A stretch of DNA of 64,000 nucleotides from Phoronis australis (taxonomy: Eukaryota > Phoronida > Phoronidae). The notes under the pieces were generated by a model. That model worked only from the letters and a program-made list of their open reading frames with translations. It did no database searches and had not been told where the DNA came from. The number at the start of each line of letters is the position of its first letter. Position 1 is the first letter of the stretch. Shown piece after piece: positions 23,701 through 38,700 of the stretch. Where the stretch lies: the NCBI GenBank assembly GCA_002633005.1, contig NMRA01000139.1, positions 814,075-878,074 on the forward strand, written 5' to 3'. The translations under genes were made by a program, and so were the position numbers.

Positions 23701-26700
23701 GAATTCAACGTAGATTTCCCTTCCTATTAGTATAAGAGAACGAATTGACTTAGTAATGAAAGTAAACAAAGTAAAAAGGACAGTGTCTTAGGAAGTCCGC
23801 AAATACGCATTGGACTGAGGCAAAATAGTTAGGTTCCTATTAGGGACTGTTTAATGCATCTGAGTACAGGTGTCGCTGCTTCCGTATTTGGTATACATGT
23901 CGTCTGTGATGGTGCCACCAGAGGCCATCACACATGTGAAATTGCAAATTCGTGAATCGTTGCATGCCTTTGTTATAGCGCGTTCTGTCACTGATAAAAT
24001 GCGATTTCAATGGCGCCAGAAGATATTCGAGATATCTACCATTTTACTTAGCATCCTAACAGTGGCTGATAACAGAATTTCTCGTTATGGTGAGGATTCT
24101 TTATTCGATTTTAAAATGTATTTAGACTACCGTTACATAAAGCTCGTAGATGTACATATGCAAGATCTCTGTGCATGTCGACCTGTCGCTAGTTCCCGAA
24201 AACAATTCTGACGCTGTAGTTTACCTAACGTATTTTTATATTTCCTTCGGCAACATCCGTTGGGTCTAAACGCTTACAATTCTTCTTCCCGTTCAGTAAA
24301 GCTGAGACCTCGCTAAAAAGAAAGACTTCGCGAGATTGCACAATATGTTACCATGAATTTTATATGAGGACGCGTGACTTTGGTTAGATTTCAGCTAGGG
24401 TTACTGAACGCAGGCCTTATTTCATGCGCGGAGATATTTGCTCTCGAACACACTTTTGATTGACTCATTGCCCTTCAAAGGATACTAAACTTCGTTTTGG
24501 TGACTTTGGCCAATCATCGGTCTGTCACCTGTTATGCATTGTTTGAGTCAATCTTAAATGGCATTATTTTGGTTCAGGGAATTGGATGAGTAACTCGTTT
24601 TAATAGGTTAATAGGTCAAATTCTTTTCATATATAAACGTAAGCGCAAGCTTTGTGCCTTGTGCTGCAGCATGGCACATTCTGCAATTCTTTACCAAAAC
24701 AAATAATATAATCGCGTCGACCTCCTGTCTATACATGGATCTTCGGCGCATAGTTCGTCCTACAAGAAGACGCTCTCGACCGTGCACAAAGAACAACCAA
24801 ATTAAACAGATACCCCTTCGTCTCCCTCGCGTTTTGTGTCGTGAGCTTACTCAAACTGGACGTGCTTCTGGGATGCCTAATACGAAAGTAAATGCGTTCT
24901 ATAATGGCATCCGTTTCATGAAATGTCACATAAAACTATCAATTTGTAAAGACGAAAATTCGGGCTAAGATTGAACACGAAATTTCAGAAAAGACCGCTT
25001 CTTAAACACAAAATTTGGGCTTTCGGTCTAAACTTCGAGAGAAACTAGGTCTGAAGCTCTAAATGAGTACCTATTTACAACATTTTGGATACAATGGGAA
25101 TGAATTCCGTCAACCTGAAAAACCTTGAAATCTGTTTCACAACATTGTTTCGCCTAACACTGACCGACAACAGACTGGAAACGAAAATCTTAATCTCATC
25201 TCATGAAATTACGTCAGACCAAAATTAAGTCCTAAATCGGTCTTAGCTATGGTCGAAAATTAGTCTGTTATAGCGGACTTTTGGTCCAAATGAACAGCAG
25301 TTGCAATAACGATACAGGTAAACTGCTGAGCAACAAATGTTGTTGATTAGTGCCTATATTTCTTCAGAAACTACAACATGTTATGACCGTGACACGGGGT
25401 TATTGGACAAATAGGATGAATTGGACCAAAATAAGGATGTCCTAATTGGTACCTAAGTACCCCAGAAAACGAGGTTCATAAGATCGAATCTTTTTAAACA
25501 AACGTAAGGTCCTTTAGAAATTTGATTTCTAGGACAAGACGCACCAAATAAGAGTGCTACACTTCGACAAATTTCTTTGTAGAGCAACACTTTTTAAAGG
25601 AGTATGCCCACCGATTTAATTAGTCTTTTTTACCGTCTTAATCCGTCTATATCCACATCGCCTCTTATACGGTCGATCTCACCTTGCCGGGAGTTGTTGC
25701 GTTAACATGTGAGGAAGGTGACACAGCGACGGCAGTGGTTCATCTGCAGAGTGAATGCCGCTATATTCTGTTCATCGTTTCCGCTTGTCCGAAATATGAA
25801 GCTGCGAAGAAAGCGGGTATGTGGCTTTTTGAGAGCCCGAAATGCTTAGAAAGTGGCTCGTGGTAGTGAAGAATGAAAAGTACGCTGTTAATAGCAAGTA
25901 TGAGGCCGTGAAACATCTCAGTGTTTGTGGCCGGCATTTCGTCGACAGTGATTTCTCTGACGAAATTCCGGCTTACCAAAGATCTCTCCATACATGTACG
26001 TTCCGTTGCCTGTGCATGTTCACGGTGCCTCTCTAGTATTTCTTGATCAGTGTATTCCGGTTCGAACTGATAGCCAGTGAAACCTAACTATACCACCCCT
26101 GAAGTCTTCGTCGGACGAGCTGTCGAGTAAGTCGGGATTGGCGCCGGGAGAGTTGCCCTGTAGACGTTTATTATTCTGCGTCCGTTTTCAATGAATTATT
26201 CTTACTCTAACCAATGCTTATATAACACTAGAACAAAGTCTGTCTCATTAGATACATTCTGTAATGCCTTCGGAATATTTGTGATTGCAAATGTTTTGAG
26301 AAGCCGTCAATGAATAAACCACTGCGTCACCGGCTTAAAGGCAATGAAGGTAATTGACGGGGCACCGTGCCGTGTGAGCGCATGCTGTTTCAGTGTGTGC
26401 TGACAGAAAGCTGTTCTGAAACAATAACTCGGCTTTATATTGTATGGTCACATGTTAGGGGAATCTTTATTTAGATGTTCCTGCGCCTGTATTTCACGGA
26501 AGAATGATTCGACTTTATCACCAAACAAACCCAAACTCCAGCGATTGACCATGGACCCAATTATTCCCCACCGAACTCCAGGTTACGTTACGTTCAAATA
26601 CATATAAATCCGTAACGTGAAATAAAACAACACGTTTGTTTAAGAACTCGATGTATTTGTAAGGGATTTACATCGAATTTTTATGATTTATTATTTTAAA

Positions 26701-29700
26701 ACGATGAATTCAAGCGATAACTTGACACTAGTAAGCGTGTTGTGAACGGCTGAACAGACTGCGTTTTAACCAATTACGTAATTGATTAATTTCAACATTT
26801 CCGTCTGCCGTTAGGTGTCAGGTAAAACAACTGAACTTGCTGTTATCGAGTGGAACTACTCGATCTAAAATCATACAAATATATTTTTTTGGGGGGGGGG
26901 TGTGGCTAATACAGCATATGCTACAACGCGCCTGCGCTTAACAATAAGTGAGTACCGCGTACAGGAAGAAGGTCGCTGTTATACTTTCAGTGAATCTTGC
27001 TTATAAGAGAAAGACTCACCAAACGGGGGAAAATCCAGGTACGACCGTCAACGACTGGGGAGCCTCTATGAAAGCCGTGGATGGTGACATGAACGGTGAT
27101 TTCGCCGCTGACAGTTGTACCCACACTGGTAAAGTTGCAAGACCCGAATGGACGGTTTCGATTGGTAACGATGGACGCCCACCCAACATCCCTGTTCACC
27201 ATGTGATGATAACTAACAGAATCCTAGCATGTGAGTATGTTTAAGGAATGTTCCTGCCGGTGAAATACATTGTGCCCAATTATAACATGAGAGCCTTACC
27301 ACTGATGCATGGGCGCCGCACCATATGGGTTTGGGGGGAGGGTGGAGGTTATAGCCCCACTTATTTCAGTGATGCGCCACCCATGCTAACTGCATCCTAG
27401 ACTTACTTAAAATTCACCTTCGATGTTTATATTACACGAACGTCGTCAATACCATGTACATGTAGGTCCGTTACTTATGGATAAAGTCGTAGCTGAAACA
27501 AACGGCTATCAGCAAGTGAATTGAAACTGATAGTTTATGTTCCACCATGCACACATGTGCATTCTGCCAAATGTCAAAACCATCCTTAGCTAATTGCTAT
27601 AACTCGTTGATAACAATCTAAAATCGCCAAGCATGTAGAACATGGGAACATACAATGTACATGTAAGTCTCGCTGGAAATAGGATCACCCGAAATCACAC
27701 GAGTGAAATGCGAGCGGTTTGGGGGCGGGTACAGTCGATACCATACCAATGTAATGATCTGGAAAAATTGCAACCACTTAAGTCATCGTCCACAAGGAAT
27801 GTTGGCTTATGTGGTTTCTGTCATGAATTATTGGAATAATTAGGCGTTTCCGTTCCCCTAGGGGAGGTTCGTGAGCAACTGCATGTCTGCTGTTTTAGAT
27901 ACACGTAGCAAGACAATAGCGAAAGAGGCACGGTCACGGAAATGTTCGTGAGATGTCACCGTACACTTTTGTGTAAACGAAGCAGAACATGATCGCACTA
28001 GGTTTATTCGTGAATGGACGTGTACAGAGAGCGCCGCACAGCTACATGTAGGAGTCTACCATACACTGTGCATGTACATGCACAACAGGGACACATCACA
28101 TTTCACTTGGCAGATTACAACCTCCATAGTGCGTCGTGATACGTTCATATTAGCAAATCAATATATGTCCACCAATGCCAAAGTATAACCACTTCTGACG
28201 TTAACATAATAACTCGATTTTCCCTAGATTATCGTTTAAACAACTTCGCCGTTTATACCGTACAAGACAAGTCGACAGACCCTCTACAGAAGCGCCACCT
28301 GTGTTACCACTTCCGTGGAGTATTTCCCAACGGTACACGCCTTCTGACTTGTAAACAAAGGATTCCCAAGGCATCCCGCGTCGAAATAAAGCTTCTCAAG
28401 AAGGAAGAGGAATATCTGACATTATGCGAGGTGGCAATTTTTGACGGAAATCCCGGTGATTGTTTGTGTTTGTGTTAAAGTAATTAACCGGTAAAGAACC
28501 CATTAAGTACATGTACTTCAAAGGAGATATTAAACACGAAGTACAGAAAATAGAGGTCCATGCTTAAAGTATAAAGTGTGATGCTGACGTCGTGGATTTA
28601 CTATTGTTCATCGGCTGCCAGTGATATTGCACGGTCTTGCCCACCCTCCCCGCCGTCTTACATCTACAAATATGTCGCATGCCGCCCATATTCCCGGTCA
28701 ATACTAAATTTGTTCCGCCTCGCACGGCCGTTTGTGCATCCCACTCTGTCGATACTGCTCCCGGCTAACTGCGCTTCCTTAGACGACACCAGCGTCTGAA
28801 CTGGACCAGGGCAGTTTCCAGCTATGATACTGATTTTGCTTATCAACTCAAGTGACATGATAGTGAAACGCGACACTTTTCGCCGCACCTTGTAACTACT
28901 ACAACAATAACGTAAACAGGGCGAACGCCAACTCAATGTTTCAATATGTTAACAGGAACGTGGTCGTTGCTAACTTGACTTATTCCAGTGAGAAATTTGC
29001 GATTTCAATTTTACTTAATTGATTATTTGTGGGTATCTAATGCGCCATGATCCACGCTACAAGAAGTGACAAAAACAATACATGTAGAAAGAAGATAAAA
29101 TGATCAGAAAATAACAGGTAACAGCAAACGGTTCATGATCGATACGGTTTCAAACTCCCCCCCCCCCAAACTTCCCACAGCAAACACGCAATGGGATTGG
29201 TGTTGTGCCGCTTTGAATTAAACCGTGAACAGCATCAGTAATACAGTGTTCCCAATGAAGTTATCAAAAAGTGTTGCATGTACATAGTCAAGATTAAAAA
29301 CCTGTATAAAAACTTGTAGGCACTGTTGCTCAAGCTATTAAACTATTCGTTTACCTATTGAGAGTTATTTAAGTCTCATCTTGGGTTGAGGGTTTGCAGT
29401 CTTAGGTCAACCACCTAGCGGCATCCAACTCAAAACCGCGCAATCGATCCAACGCGTTATCAGTTTGCTGATACAGAAGTTTTTAACTTATGTTGAATCT
29501 GAATATTCCAAAACGAAACACTGGTACAAATTCAAGTAAAACACACCAAAGCATACATGTACGCGGTGCAATATCAGACAATGTATTTCGAAATAGCTAA
29601 TCCAGTGCCTGTTAGGGAATGTCATGCAGGAAACTGTCCTTTAGCGGCAATCGAATTCGCACGACATTAATGAATTCTCTCTAATATCATGCTCTTTACA

Positions 29701-32700
29701 AGCGAAGACATTCTGGCCGAGACTGGGAGCCGAGTCTAAATATGAGCGTGTAGGTACAAAAATCAAATGATACGTTCGCGACATTGCTATGGGCCCGTTT
29801 CAACGAAACAGATTAAGACAAGACAAATCGTAAATTTCACTAGATATTAAGATGACGCTTAAAATTTCCTCAAGACCGTTTCTCGAAATAATTCTTAAGT
29901 TTGACTTACGTTTTTGATACAAGTTTTGTCTTATCTTTGACGATCTTGCCAGCGATGGGAGTTTCAAAGATTGGAAGACAAATCTTAGACTTAGGTATAA
30001 AAGAAACTAAGTCAGTTTCTTGGAACGGACCCATATGCTCTCCAGTTGGTATATATTTAAGAATATTGAGGCAATTGTGTCATTCTGAGAAATCAAACCA
30101 TTTAGGATGGTACAAGCCAGGGACGCGGGATATGAACAGCTTCGTCGACGTTGATTACATGGGTCGACCATGCGCCGGAGCATCCGTGAAAGGAGGACGT
30201 CATTGTCACATGGTTTGGAACGGCCAACGGTTACAAGAACCAAAATGTCTGGTTGGCAAGTCACTTGAAAAGTGCACTATACCGCCTTACTTCAGTGAGT
30301 GTACAGTTCGAGTATGCTATGTAAAATACTTAAAGATTACGAGTACACGAGCACACTCATGTTCCAATGTATACTACGGACGTGGGTATCTGCTGAATAT
30401 GAACCATACTGTAGGATTACCTTCCTTATTCGTGAGAACGTCTGTTTTTTTATTTTATTGTCAATGAAACTTGTCGATCATTAAATACCATAAATCCATA
30501 GAACATGTCATGTTTTTGCAAATTCCTGAGACGGAAAGTATAAAAGCATGCAGGTTTGAATTTATCCCGAGAACAGGTGATATGGAGATCCGACACTTTG
30601 AAAATCGCGCCCTCTGGTGCCACGGTGCATTTTGGGATGGACCCTAGTAACCAATTTGCACTGCCCCAAACAAATTATGCTAAAAGCTTTAACAGCAAAA
30701 TAGGGCGAAGAGGAGCTGAAAATTATTGTTCAAATATTCACCTTGCAACAAGTCCACGTTTGATGCATTTTGTGCTTTCATTTCTACAACGCAACCAACA
30801 TAGCTCGTTTATGAGAGCCCCTGTCACGTCTACTTCTGTCTAATTTTGTTCTTTTACCTTTGTTTTAAGGCCTACCGAGTTCTCGAACACCAGTGACGAC
30901 ACTTGCCTTGCGGTCAATAAGGAAAGCGCTTAACGAGATGGTGATATTTATCGACGCGCTCATGGAAACATCTTTCTTTTTTGGCGAGCGCTTCTCAAGC
31001 TCCATTGCCATCAACACCAAGATGGAGAACAGAGCGTTCATGAGCGAATCCTATCAATTTGAAGTGATCACGGAAAGCGCTTCGAAGCGCTTTCCTCATT
31101 GAACGCAAGGCAGGTTACTCGATTCAAACCCAACACGCAACGCTCCAATTACTTTCAGACATGCGGACCATGTTAGTGCACATGGAACTATTTTTTTCAT
31201 TTATTTGCTGATCGCGTTTTGGAAATGTTGCTTAATTGTATTTGGTTGACAATAGCGAACAGTGGCTGAAACCAGAAGCATTGTTCTACTTAAACTCGAA
31301 TCATACTGATGTATAGCTGATTAAGTGCACGCGGGTTACTTCTCACTGACAGACGATTTCGAGTACAGTACAACATGGGGAGACTGGGGCGCATGTACCG
31401 CGACATGTAGAGGCGCCACTAGACAAAGAAACGAAGTGTGCATCGAACCTGCATGGAAGGGCAAACCATGCCCGCATGCATTTAAAGGGAAGAGTGATGT
31501 AGAACAGTGTGGTAACTTACCTCCATGCGACCGGGACACACAAGGTACATGTCCACATACAGGGCAGGCGTCCAGTAAATTTAAAATAAATTAAAACTAT
31601 TTTGTAGTAGAAAACCGTCAAACTATCAGGGCAAATCCTCCAAAGCAATATTTTATATCATTCAGCAATATGGTTCGTCTACATTTCGACGAAGTCAGGA
31701 GCATTTCGACGAAAACTGGTTACTAAATTTGTCACTTTGTATTTCAATGAATCTTCTGCTAAAGTCAATGTTAACCTTCTACGGCGCATATTCTTCCAAA
31801 TCCCAACGCTCAAAGATTCCGGAATCAGTATGCCTGCACGTGAAGAGCACTTAATTGTTCCACACGGTATATTAATCACTCATGTCATTATTCAGTCCTC
31901 TTGATTCTTCGAAATTGGAGTCGAAAATCTGACCCATTCAACTTTAAAAAAAATATTATAAAACTACGCAAATTTTCCCTCGTTAGATCAAGAAAACCCC
32001 ACCCCTCGAACAATCAACAATTCTTCTCACATTGTTTCACTCTAGCGTATTAAAAATACAAAATATTTAACTTCCGTTCCTCTGCGGCTTAACAAGTTCT
32101 AAAATAGATGAATGATACGGAAAGTCATGCAGCAGAGCATAGGAACATACATGGTAGAGAGTTTTCAATGATGAAATCGCCTTGCCCGCCGCTCGGAATC
32201 AAACTAAAGCAGACCGCGTTTAAACAGCTTGCTCATCAGGATCATTCGCTAACACAACACCGTCAGCAAAGAACGGTTAACATTGCTCTTCTTGCGTAGT
32301 CACTGAGGCGGGAGAAAGTCTGAATGGTAAAATTTTGAGGAAGTGTAACAATGTTGTGATGAATTAGGTACATTGTTTGGGTGAAACTCTTCATTATGGT
32401 GCCAGCAAAGTGAGTTCTGTGGTACAAGGAGAGGGTCTGTTTCTTACAAACACTGCGTAACTCACTTTGTCTTCAAGGTGTTAGTAGAGCAGGTACATGT
32501 ATATTTAGTTCATATTTTTGCAAATTACTTTCCTCGATACATATTTACCGTGGACGCCGAAGTGAAGGCGTACATGTACCTAGGCTGATGAATCTGCTAT
32601 GCGAAAACAGGTCGTCGTCACTCACTCTTGTACAAATACGTGGTAACAGTCCGTTACTTTTTTGTTTGTTGATACTTGCTTATTTGTGAAAACATTAAAG

Positions 32701-35700
32701 GTATTTTCATTAACAGCAGCACAGTAAGTAATTATCAAAAATCCCCTCTAAGTATAAAACGCCGAGAAAACCCTCCTTTAAAAGGTACAGGCAACTTTCT
32801 ACTCAGGTGAGTAAGGGACCTGCGTTTTCACCTTGACAATCGATTCTCTGCATCCACTGATTTAATATATAACACCAGGCGTTGCATATTATTGCAGAGA
32901 GGAGTAACACAAATCCAGACCGCATATTACCAAATGAAACGAGTGGAAAAGATAGGATGCCACAAGGTTGGTCCACTAGGTTATTTCTAATGATCACGCA
33001 AGCTAGAATAAACTTGGCATCGTGCGTCCAGATTTTCAGAAAGATGCGCTGTTCCATAACCCATGGACCAAAAAATGCTCAACCAGTAAAACAGCCCGAT
33101 TGTCCATTGGATATTACTCGGCGAATTATGCGTCACAAAAATTAAACTATCAATGTCACGTTGCTTTTCGTAACTTTTGCATATAGATGAGCACCTTAGG
33201 AGGCAATCGATATTTTCAAGTCATTACAACTCGACCAAATACTACCGTAATCAAAACTGATTTGATCAGTCGTTCGTTCAGTTTCCCAAATCGGCAACTG
33301 GTCACTTTGAAATGCACTGCACCCGCCAGGGATATGACGTCAGGTGGTTGTGTTCTAAACCGTCAAGTTTGAATCCAGCGTGGAATCAGGGTGATTCATA
33401 TGGTCGGAGCTAACATTCCGCGTGGTACCATTTAAGGCTGGCTTCAAAAAAAAAAAATTGCTGGCAAACTCCCGTTGAAATTGTCAGTTTTCTGCAACTA
33501 ACTGTGAATATATTCCATAAAAGCGTTTACTCCAAAACGTATGGAAAACAAGTCTACGGGAATTTCATTTATTTCAGTGAAATTGCGTGGTACAAACAAA
33601 AGCGTGTGATGCAGCATTTCAACTGAAATCTTAGCATTTTTTCTCTCATGGTTTGACGAAATGACCATAACAAGCCTTTGTCTTTGCAGTACCAGAATGT
33701 TCCATACTGTGACACTTCGCGCAATCTCTCATAATCGTTTTCAATAACCATTTTCGTAAAGCTTGTTTCCCAGGGTCGGCTACACAGCCCAGGTTTTTTC
33801 ATTGGCATTGTCTTGTCTTATGGTTACATGTGATATAGCACCCGTTCAATGAACTATTTGTGACTCGCAACTATTGTTTATAAAATTCCTGGCTATATCA
33901 TTCGAAGACTTGTGTAATGTTGACGTTCGCCAAGAAATTTGTCGAGAGCCGCAGTGGGTAATTGGTAACTTACACGTACTTAGAACTAATCAGTGACATA
34001 TTGGTTTCAGGACCTCATATACGCAATGATAGTTCAGTCGAGATCTGGGTTCCCATGATAATAACCGCATCACTTCTGGCGCTGGTGCTTGGCGGAGCGG
34101 GGTGCTTTTTGTATATCCATGACAAAAAATCCAGGTAAGGGTAGAATTGTGACAGGAATCGTAAAAGAGACACGTTTTGCGAACAATCTAAAGTAGATTG
34201 GTACCTGTCCTCCATTCCACGAGTACATGCGTGTGTCTATTACGCGAGCTGTTCTGTACAGACACAGCAAGGACTGGTCGAACGTGACTGGGTAGCATGT
34301 ATGTAATTTCCCAGGCACTACGTGAAAAATTGCGACTCGTACATGTACGCCCATCGACGTTTTATTCATTAAAAATTGTAGAACAACTGGCATTTATTAT
34401 AGTCGTTGGCCAACTGGCATTATCTAGTAACTATTCAAATTATTGAAAGAGGGACAGTCGCCTCACATATCACGCAGTCACCACTGAACAACAATGGGTA
34501 GCCATCCATCAGTCGTGGCAGTGCCAGCCAGTGGTGCACAGTCATCTAAAACTTATTTTCGTTGAAGTGGCTACTTAGCAACACCACCTAACAGCTGCTA
34601 TAGAACATTTCCAAAAATGAAAAATCGATTGAGTCAGTTAAAGATTAGGAAATTTGTATTGAATAGGTCCTTGGCAAATTAAATTTGGTTTGCGGGCTTC
34701 ATGAGGTCTCGTTAAATAAAAGGACTTGGGATTTTTTTGGTGGTAAATAAGAAATCGTTGCATCTGCAGCAGAAAGACCGGAGATGCAAACTGAAAAATG
34801 CCATAACCATACGACTTGTCAGGAAAAGTTTCTCGCTTTTCAAATTGGGTGGTCGCCATGCGACAAGAATGAGCTTAAGCAACCGCTAACTTCCTATTTT
34901 ATATTCCGGTTTTTAACTGAATGTAGTCGAGATATTTTAGTTCGTTCGACGGAATGCATTTATGTTAGTGAACGATAGTCACTTATCATTTTCAATAGGT
35001 TTTAAAATGTTTGGTATTGAAACTACATGAAAAGGGGGATTTTGTGAGCGTATACATGTTCGAAATGATTCTCCAACATTCATTTTGGCACGGGTATAGG
35101 TGACCTTCAGTCCAGTCAAGTTTAATAAACATGTCTTGTTAGTGTATATAACGACCATGCACGTCATGGTTGGGCATCTGACACGGGATGGGGCATGGTT
35201 GTACATGTAGCTCCGAGGACGCGCCTTTGATGAGAACTCTTGAGAGTCTAACTTGACGTCGGTTCTATCTAGAATCGAAAATGGCCATCCCAGATATCCT
35301 CATGGTTCCAAGAGGTGTCAGAGCTGCTGTGGCAGCATTCAATCGTCGAGACCACTACATGCGTCAGCTCAGTTTGGGCAATTCAGCAACTGTATTACAC
35401 TACATATAACAAGACCTCGACAAGTTCTCTGTTCCTGTCCATGCCGAGTTTCTACTGTAATAGCCGCAGAGCATTCTAAATTTCGCTCTACACCTGCAAT
35501 ATTATGTTCTATATTGCACAACGTTCTTCCATCCGTCTGCTGTTGCTTCACGTGCCCTATCTGTCTAAGTCTACCTCTGTTTTTTTTTTTGGTTTCAATG
35601 CGTCACATATTGTCCAATATTGCTACCTACAGTAGATATCGAGCGGTCCTGTTGTCAAAGGCAATGGAATAAGTATTCGCATTCGCTCAATAGAGTTTAG

Positions 35701-38700
35701 ATTGATACCATGATCAGTTGATTGGCAATTATTTCTTATATTTTGCCCTATTACTTGCTAAACTTTGGTCCATCACTCATAAACTTTGTTACCGTTGTTT
35801 TGTGTATTATTTATGATGTACGTCACGGATTGCGGTCAGTATAGTAACCACGTTCACTTTTCTCTTGATACGGGTAATTTTCAAGCAGTAATTCATTGTT
35901 GACATCTAAAAATTCATATCATCGTCACATACTGTTTGGAATTGAAGACGTTATACTAACAAACTAATTTGAGGAATATTCTATTGGTCATAAAGTTTCC
36001 AAACACAATTTATTTTAATTGATATTATAAAATGTGAAAACTGTTTTCGAAATCAAGGGTGTGAGTTCTTTGAAACAGGTTTGACAAGACAATCAGAGGC
36101 AACATGTTCATGTAAAGTATTAATGAACTCGTTGTTGCCAATCTTTGCATCCCGTGATGAGTACGTGTAGATATACATTGAGTGCTTGTTCTTCTTTAGA
36201 CGTGCCCAGAAGAAAGGACGTGGCAGAGCAGACGGTGATAAAGAAAAGAAAAATGTTCTCCTGCAATTCTGTAAGGCTTTTAATCAAGTAACCATCATTT
36301 CTTTGACCTTGTTGACCTTAGAGGTACAGCATTTGCGAAGTGGTCAGCTGTTTGCAATAGAACCTAATTATTGTTCTTATCAAACGAGAGCTTTTGAAAT
36401 GGAAACGAAGATTTCGTTCTGTTGAAAGTTTTTGTCAAAAGTAGTTTGAAAGCAAATTTAAAGAACATTTATATAAGCCTGTTGCCACGTGATAAAGTAA
36501 CCACCTCTTTTCAATGTATGCGTTCAGCGCTAATAAGCGGAACAACTGCAAGCAAACTCGCTGGCTTGCCTGCAGTCAGCCATACTCCCGGGACCATGGA
36601 TTTATGTGTGAACTTACTCATCAGTACCAGGATTTCTTTATTGCAGTAACTGGTGGTGCTGACGAAAACAAACAGTTAAACGACAATAAGGAGGAGGAAT
36701 ACTTACTTAGCGACAGTGGAAGTGCTGTGTCGGATATGTCAAGCAGAAGGTCAAGTAGAAGATCAAGAAGAAGTCATCGGAAAAAGAGAAGGAAGAAACA
36801 TAGGAAGAAGAAAAGGAAGCACAAGCATAAACGACGCAGTCACGTAACCAGCGAAACCGACAATGACATCAATGCTATCATGAAAGCCCTCGGTATAGAA
36901 GATATGGATCCAAATGTGGATGTCGAACTTGTGGAGATGGATGCAGAGGATAATTTAAACACGAAATGCGATGAAATAGGTCAACAAACGAAGCAATCAA
37001 GTGATAATGGTATTCATACTGAGCAAGATGGCGACCAATCTGAACAGAGCGAACAAGGAGACGACCAAGGGAACATCAACAGTAATGACAATCGGATGAG
37101 ATCCATCGCTTTGTTCCCCGAAACAGTTAACCTCAACAACCATTCCTCTCCAAAAACTACTCTGGAGGTTCTACCTCGCACTGGCTCAAGGTCACAATGT
37201 CTAACGCAAAAGGATAAGGGAAGAGCAGGCTCAAAGCATGCCGATCCTGGCAAACGAGACGGTGGTTTAGGAACAACTAGTGAGCCTGAGAACTGCCAAC
37301 TTGCAAATAAAAATGAGAATGAGATTGTATCTAAAACAGTTCAGGTTACACGCAGAGGACGAGCCAGTTTAAACAGCTTATTTGAATTTGATAACAATGT
37401 CACTGAAAGCAATCCCCCAACAAGTAAATTAAAGTTGTCACCACAAAAAACAACCAATGAACATAAAACGCCCACATCAACGAACCGCCTCAGGAAAAAT
37501 CCTGAATCAAAAGGCGGGTCACGAGCAAAGAAATCGAAAACACCATTGAGCAGAAAGCAAACAATAACAAGTGCTCTTCCAGGATATGGCGTAAGTGCAT
37601 GGACGACGGAGAAGAGACAGCGTGACCATTCTAGAAGAGTCAAAAAGCAGATACCGGGATATGACTTCCCAGGTATCATCTAGCTAATTTGGGGCAATAT
37701 TTAAAATAGAGCGGATGACAGGAAGTAGGCATTTGTGCATCAGCTTTCCAAAACCGCCGTTGTTTTTGGGTACATTCTGCTCTTTGGTCAGCTGCGTGTA
37801 CATGGGCGTTTATGGATGCTGACTGGATGAACGAAAGTGGTATGCACGTAATTCAATGTGTGCATGAAATGACAGATAACATGACGGTTTTATCATTTAC
37901 AAAATTCCAGTGTATGCCACAAGCAAATATCAGTAGGTAGCTGGATGAGGTAGTAAGACTAATTGTACTAGCCAGCAAAATATAACTGTAGATGCTTAAA
38001 TGACATGAAAGAGAAGATATGAGACACGTCACACGATTGGCGAAGAAATAACTAAACGTGTCGTCTTGAAACGTGTGCACGGTAAGCCTGTCGTCCAACT
38101 CACGCATTGTTTCTCACGATTGCTTTCCCCGGGAACGGTCACGGAGTGCATACTACACCACCGATTAAATCAGCCTGTAATTTTGATGTTTCTCAGAGAC
38201 GTGTCGTGTGCCAGCAACACAAGGACGGTCGTCCTTTTTCAGCTGCATGCTTGACTTGTCTTTAATGTCGAAGCTACTTGTAAGTAATAATGGCGTACAA
38301 TAACAGTTGGTGACGCACGCTCTCGGAACTGCTCTACGCACAAGACGTACATTAGATTTAGTTACCAAAAACAGTTTTTGTGCAATCGCAGACAAGTTAG
38401 ACATTTACTTGTTTCTGCAAATAAAACAGTACTTTCAAGATACCGTTTCATGGTTTGTTCCCAAGCCTGTACCCTAATTTTGTTAATCAGTTTCAGTGAA
38501 AGACAGCATCTGCAATGGGATTGATGGCACTGCGCCACCACTATCCTTATCTGGCAAATGACCAAGTCGAGAAGAACACAAGTTATGACAGATTGTTAAA
38601 TAAAAAATTATGGCTCACATAAGAAGAATTCACGTTTCTGTCGTATATACTGTAATGAATCAGTAGCCGCAAAGTCGTAAGATTTTTGGAAAATGGTCAC

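Noticed and set aside
23870-24211. 113-codon plus-strand open frame in gene 2 intron 1
   Set aside because: No domain and no paired acceptor/donor of phase 1.
35253-35672. 139-codon plus-strand open frame, considered as a transposase remnant
   Set aside because: Cysteine-rich but patternless. Alternative frames hint at nothing convincing. It lies in a gene 2 intron whose flanking exons join in frame.
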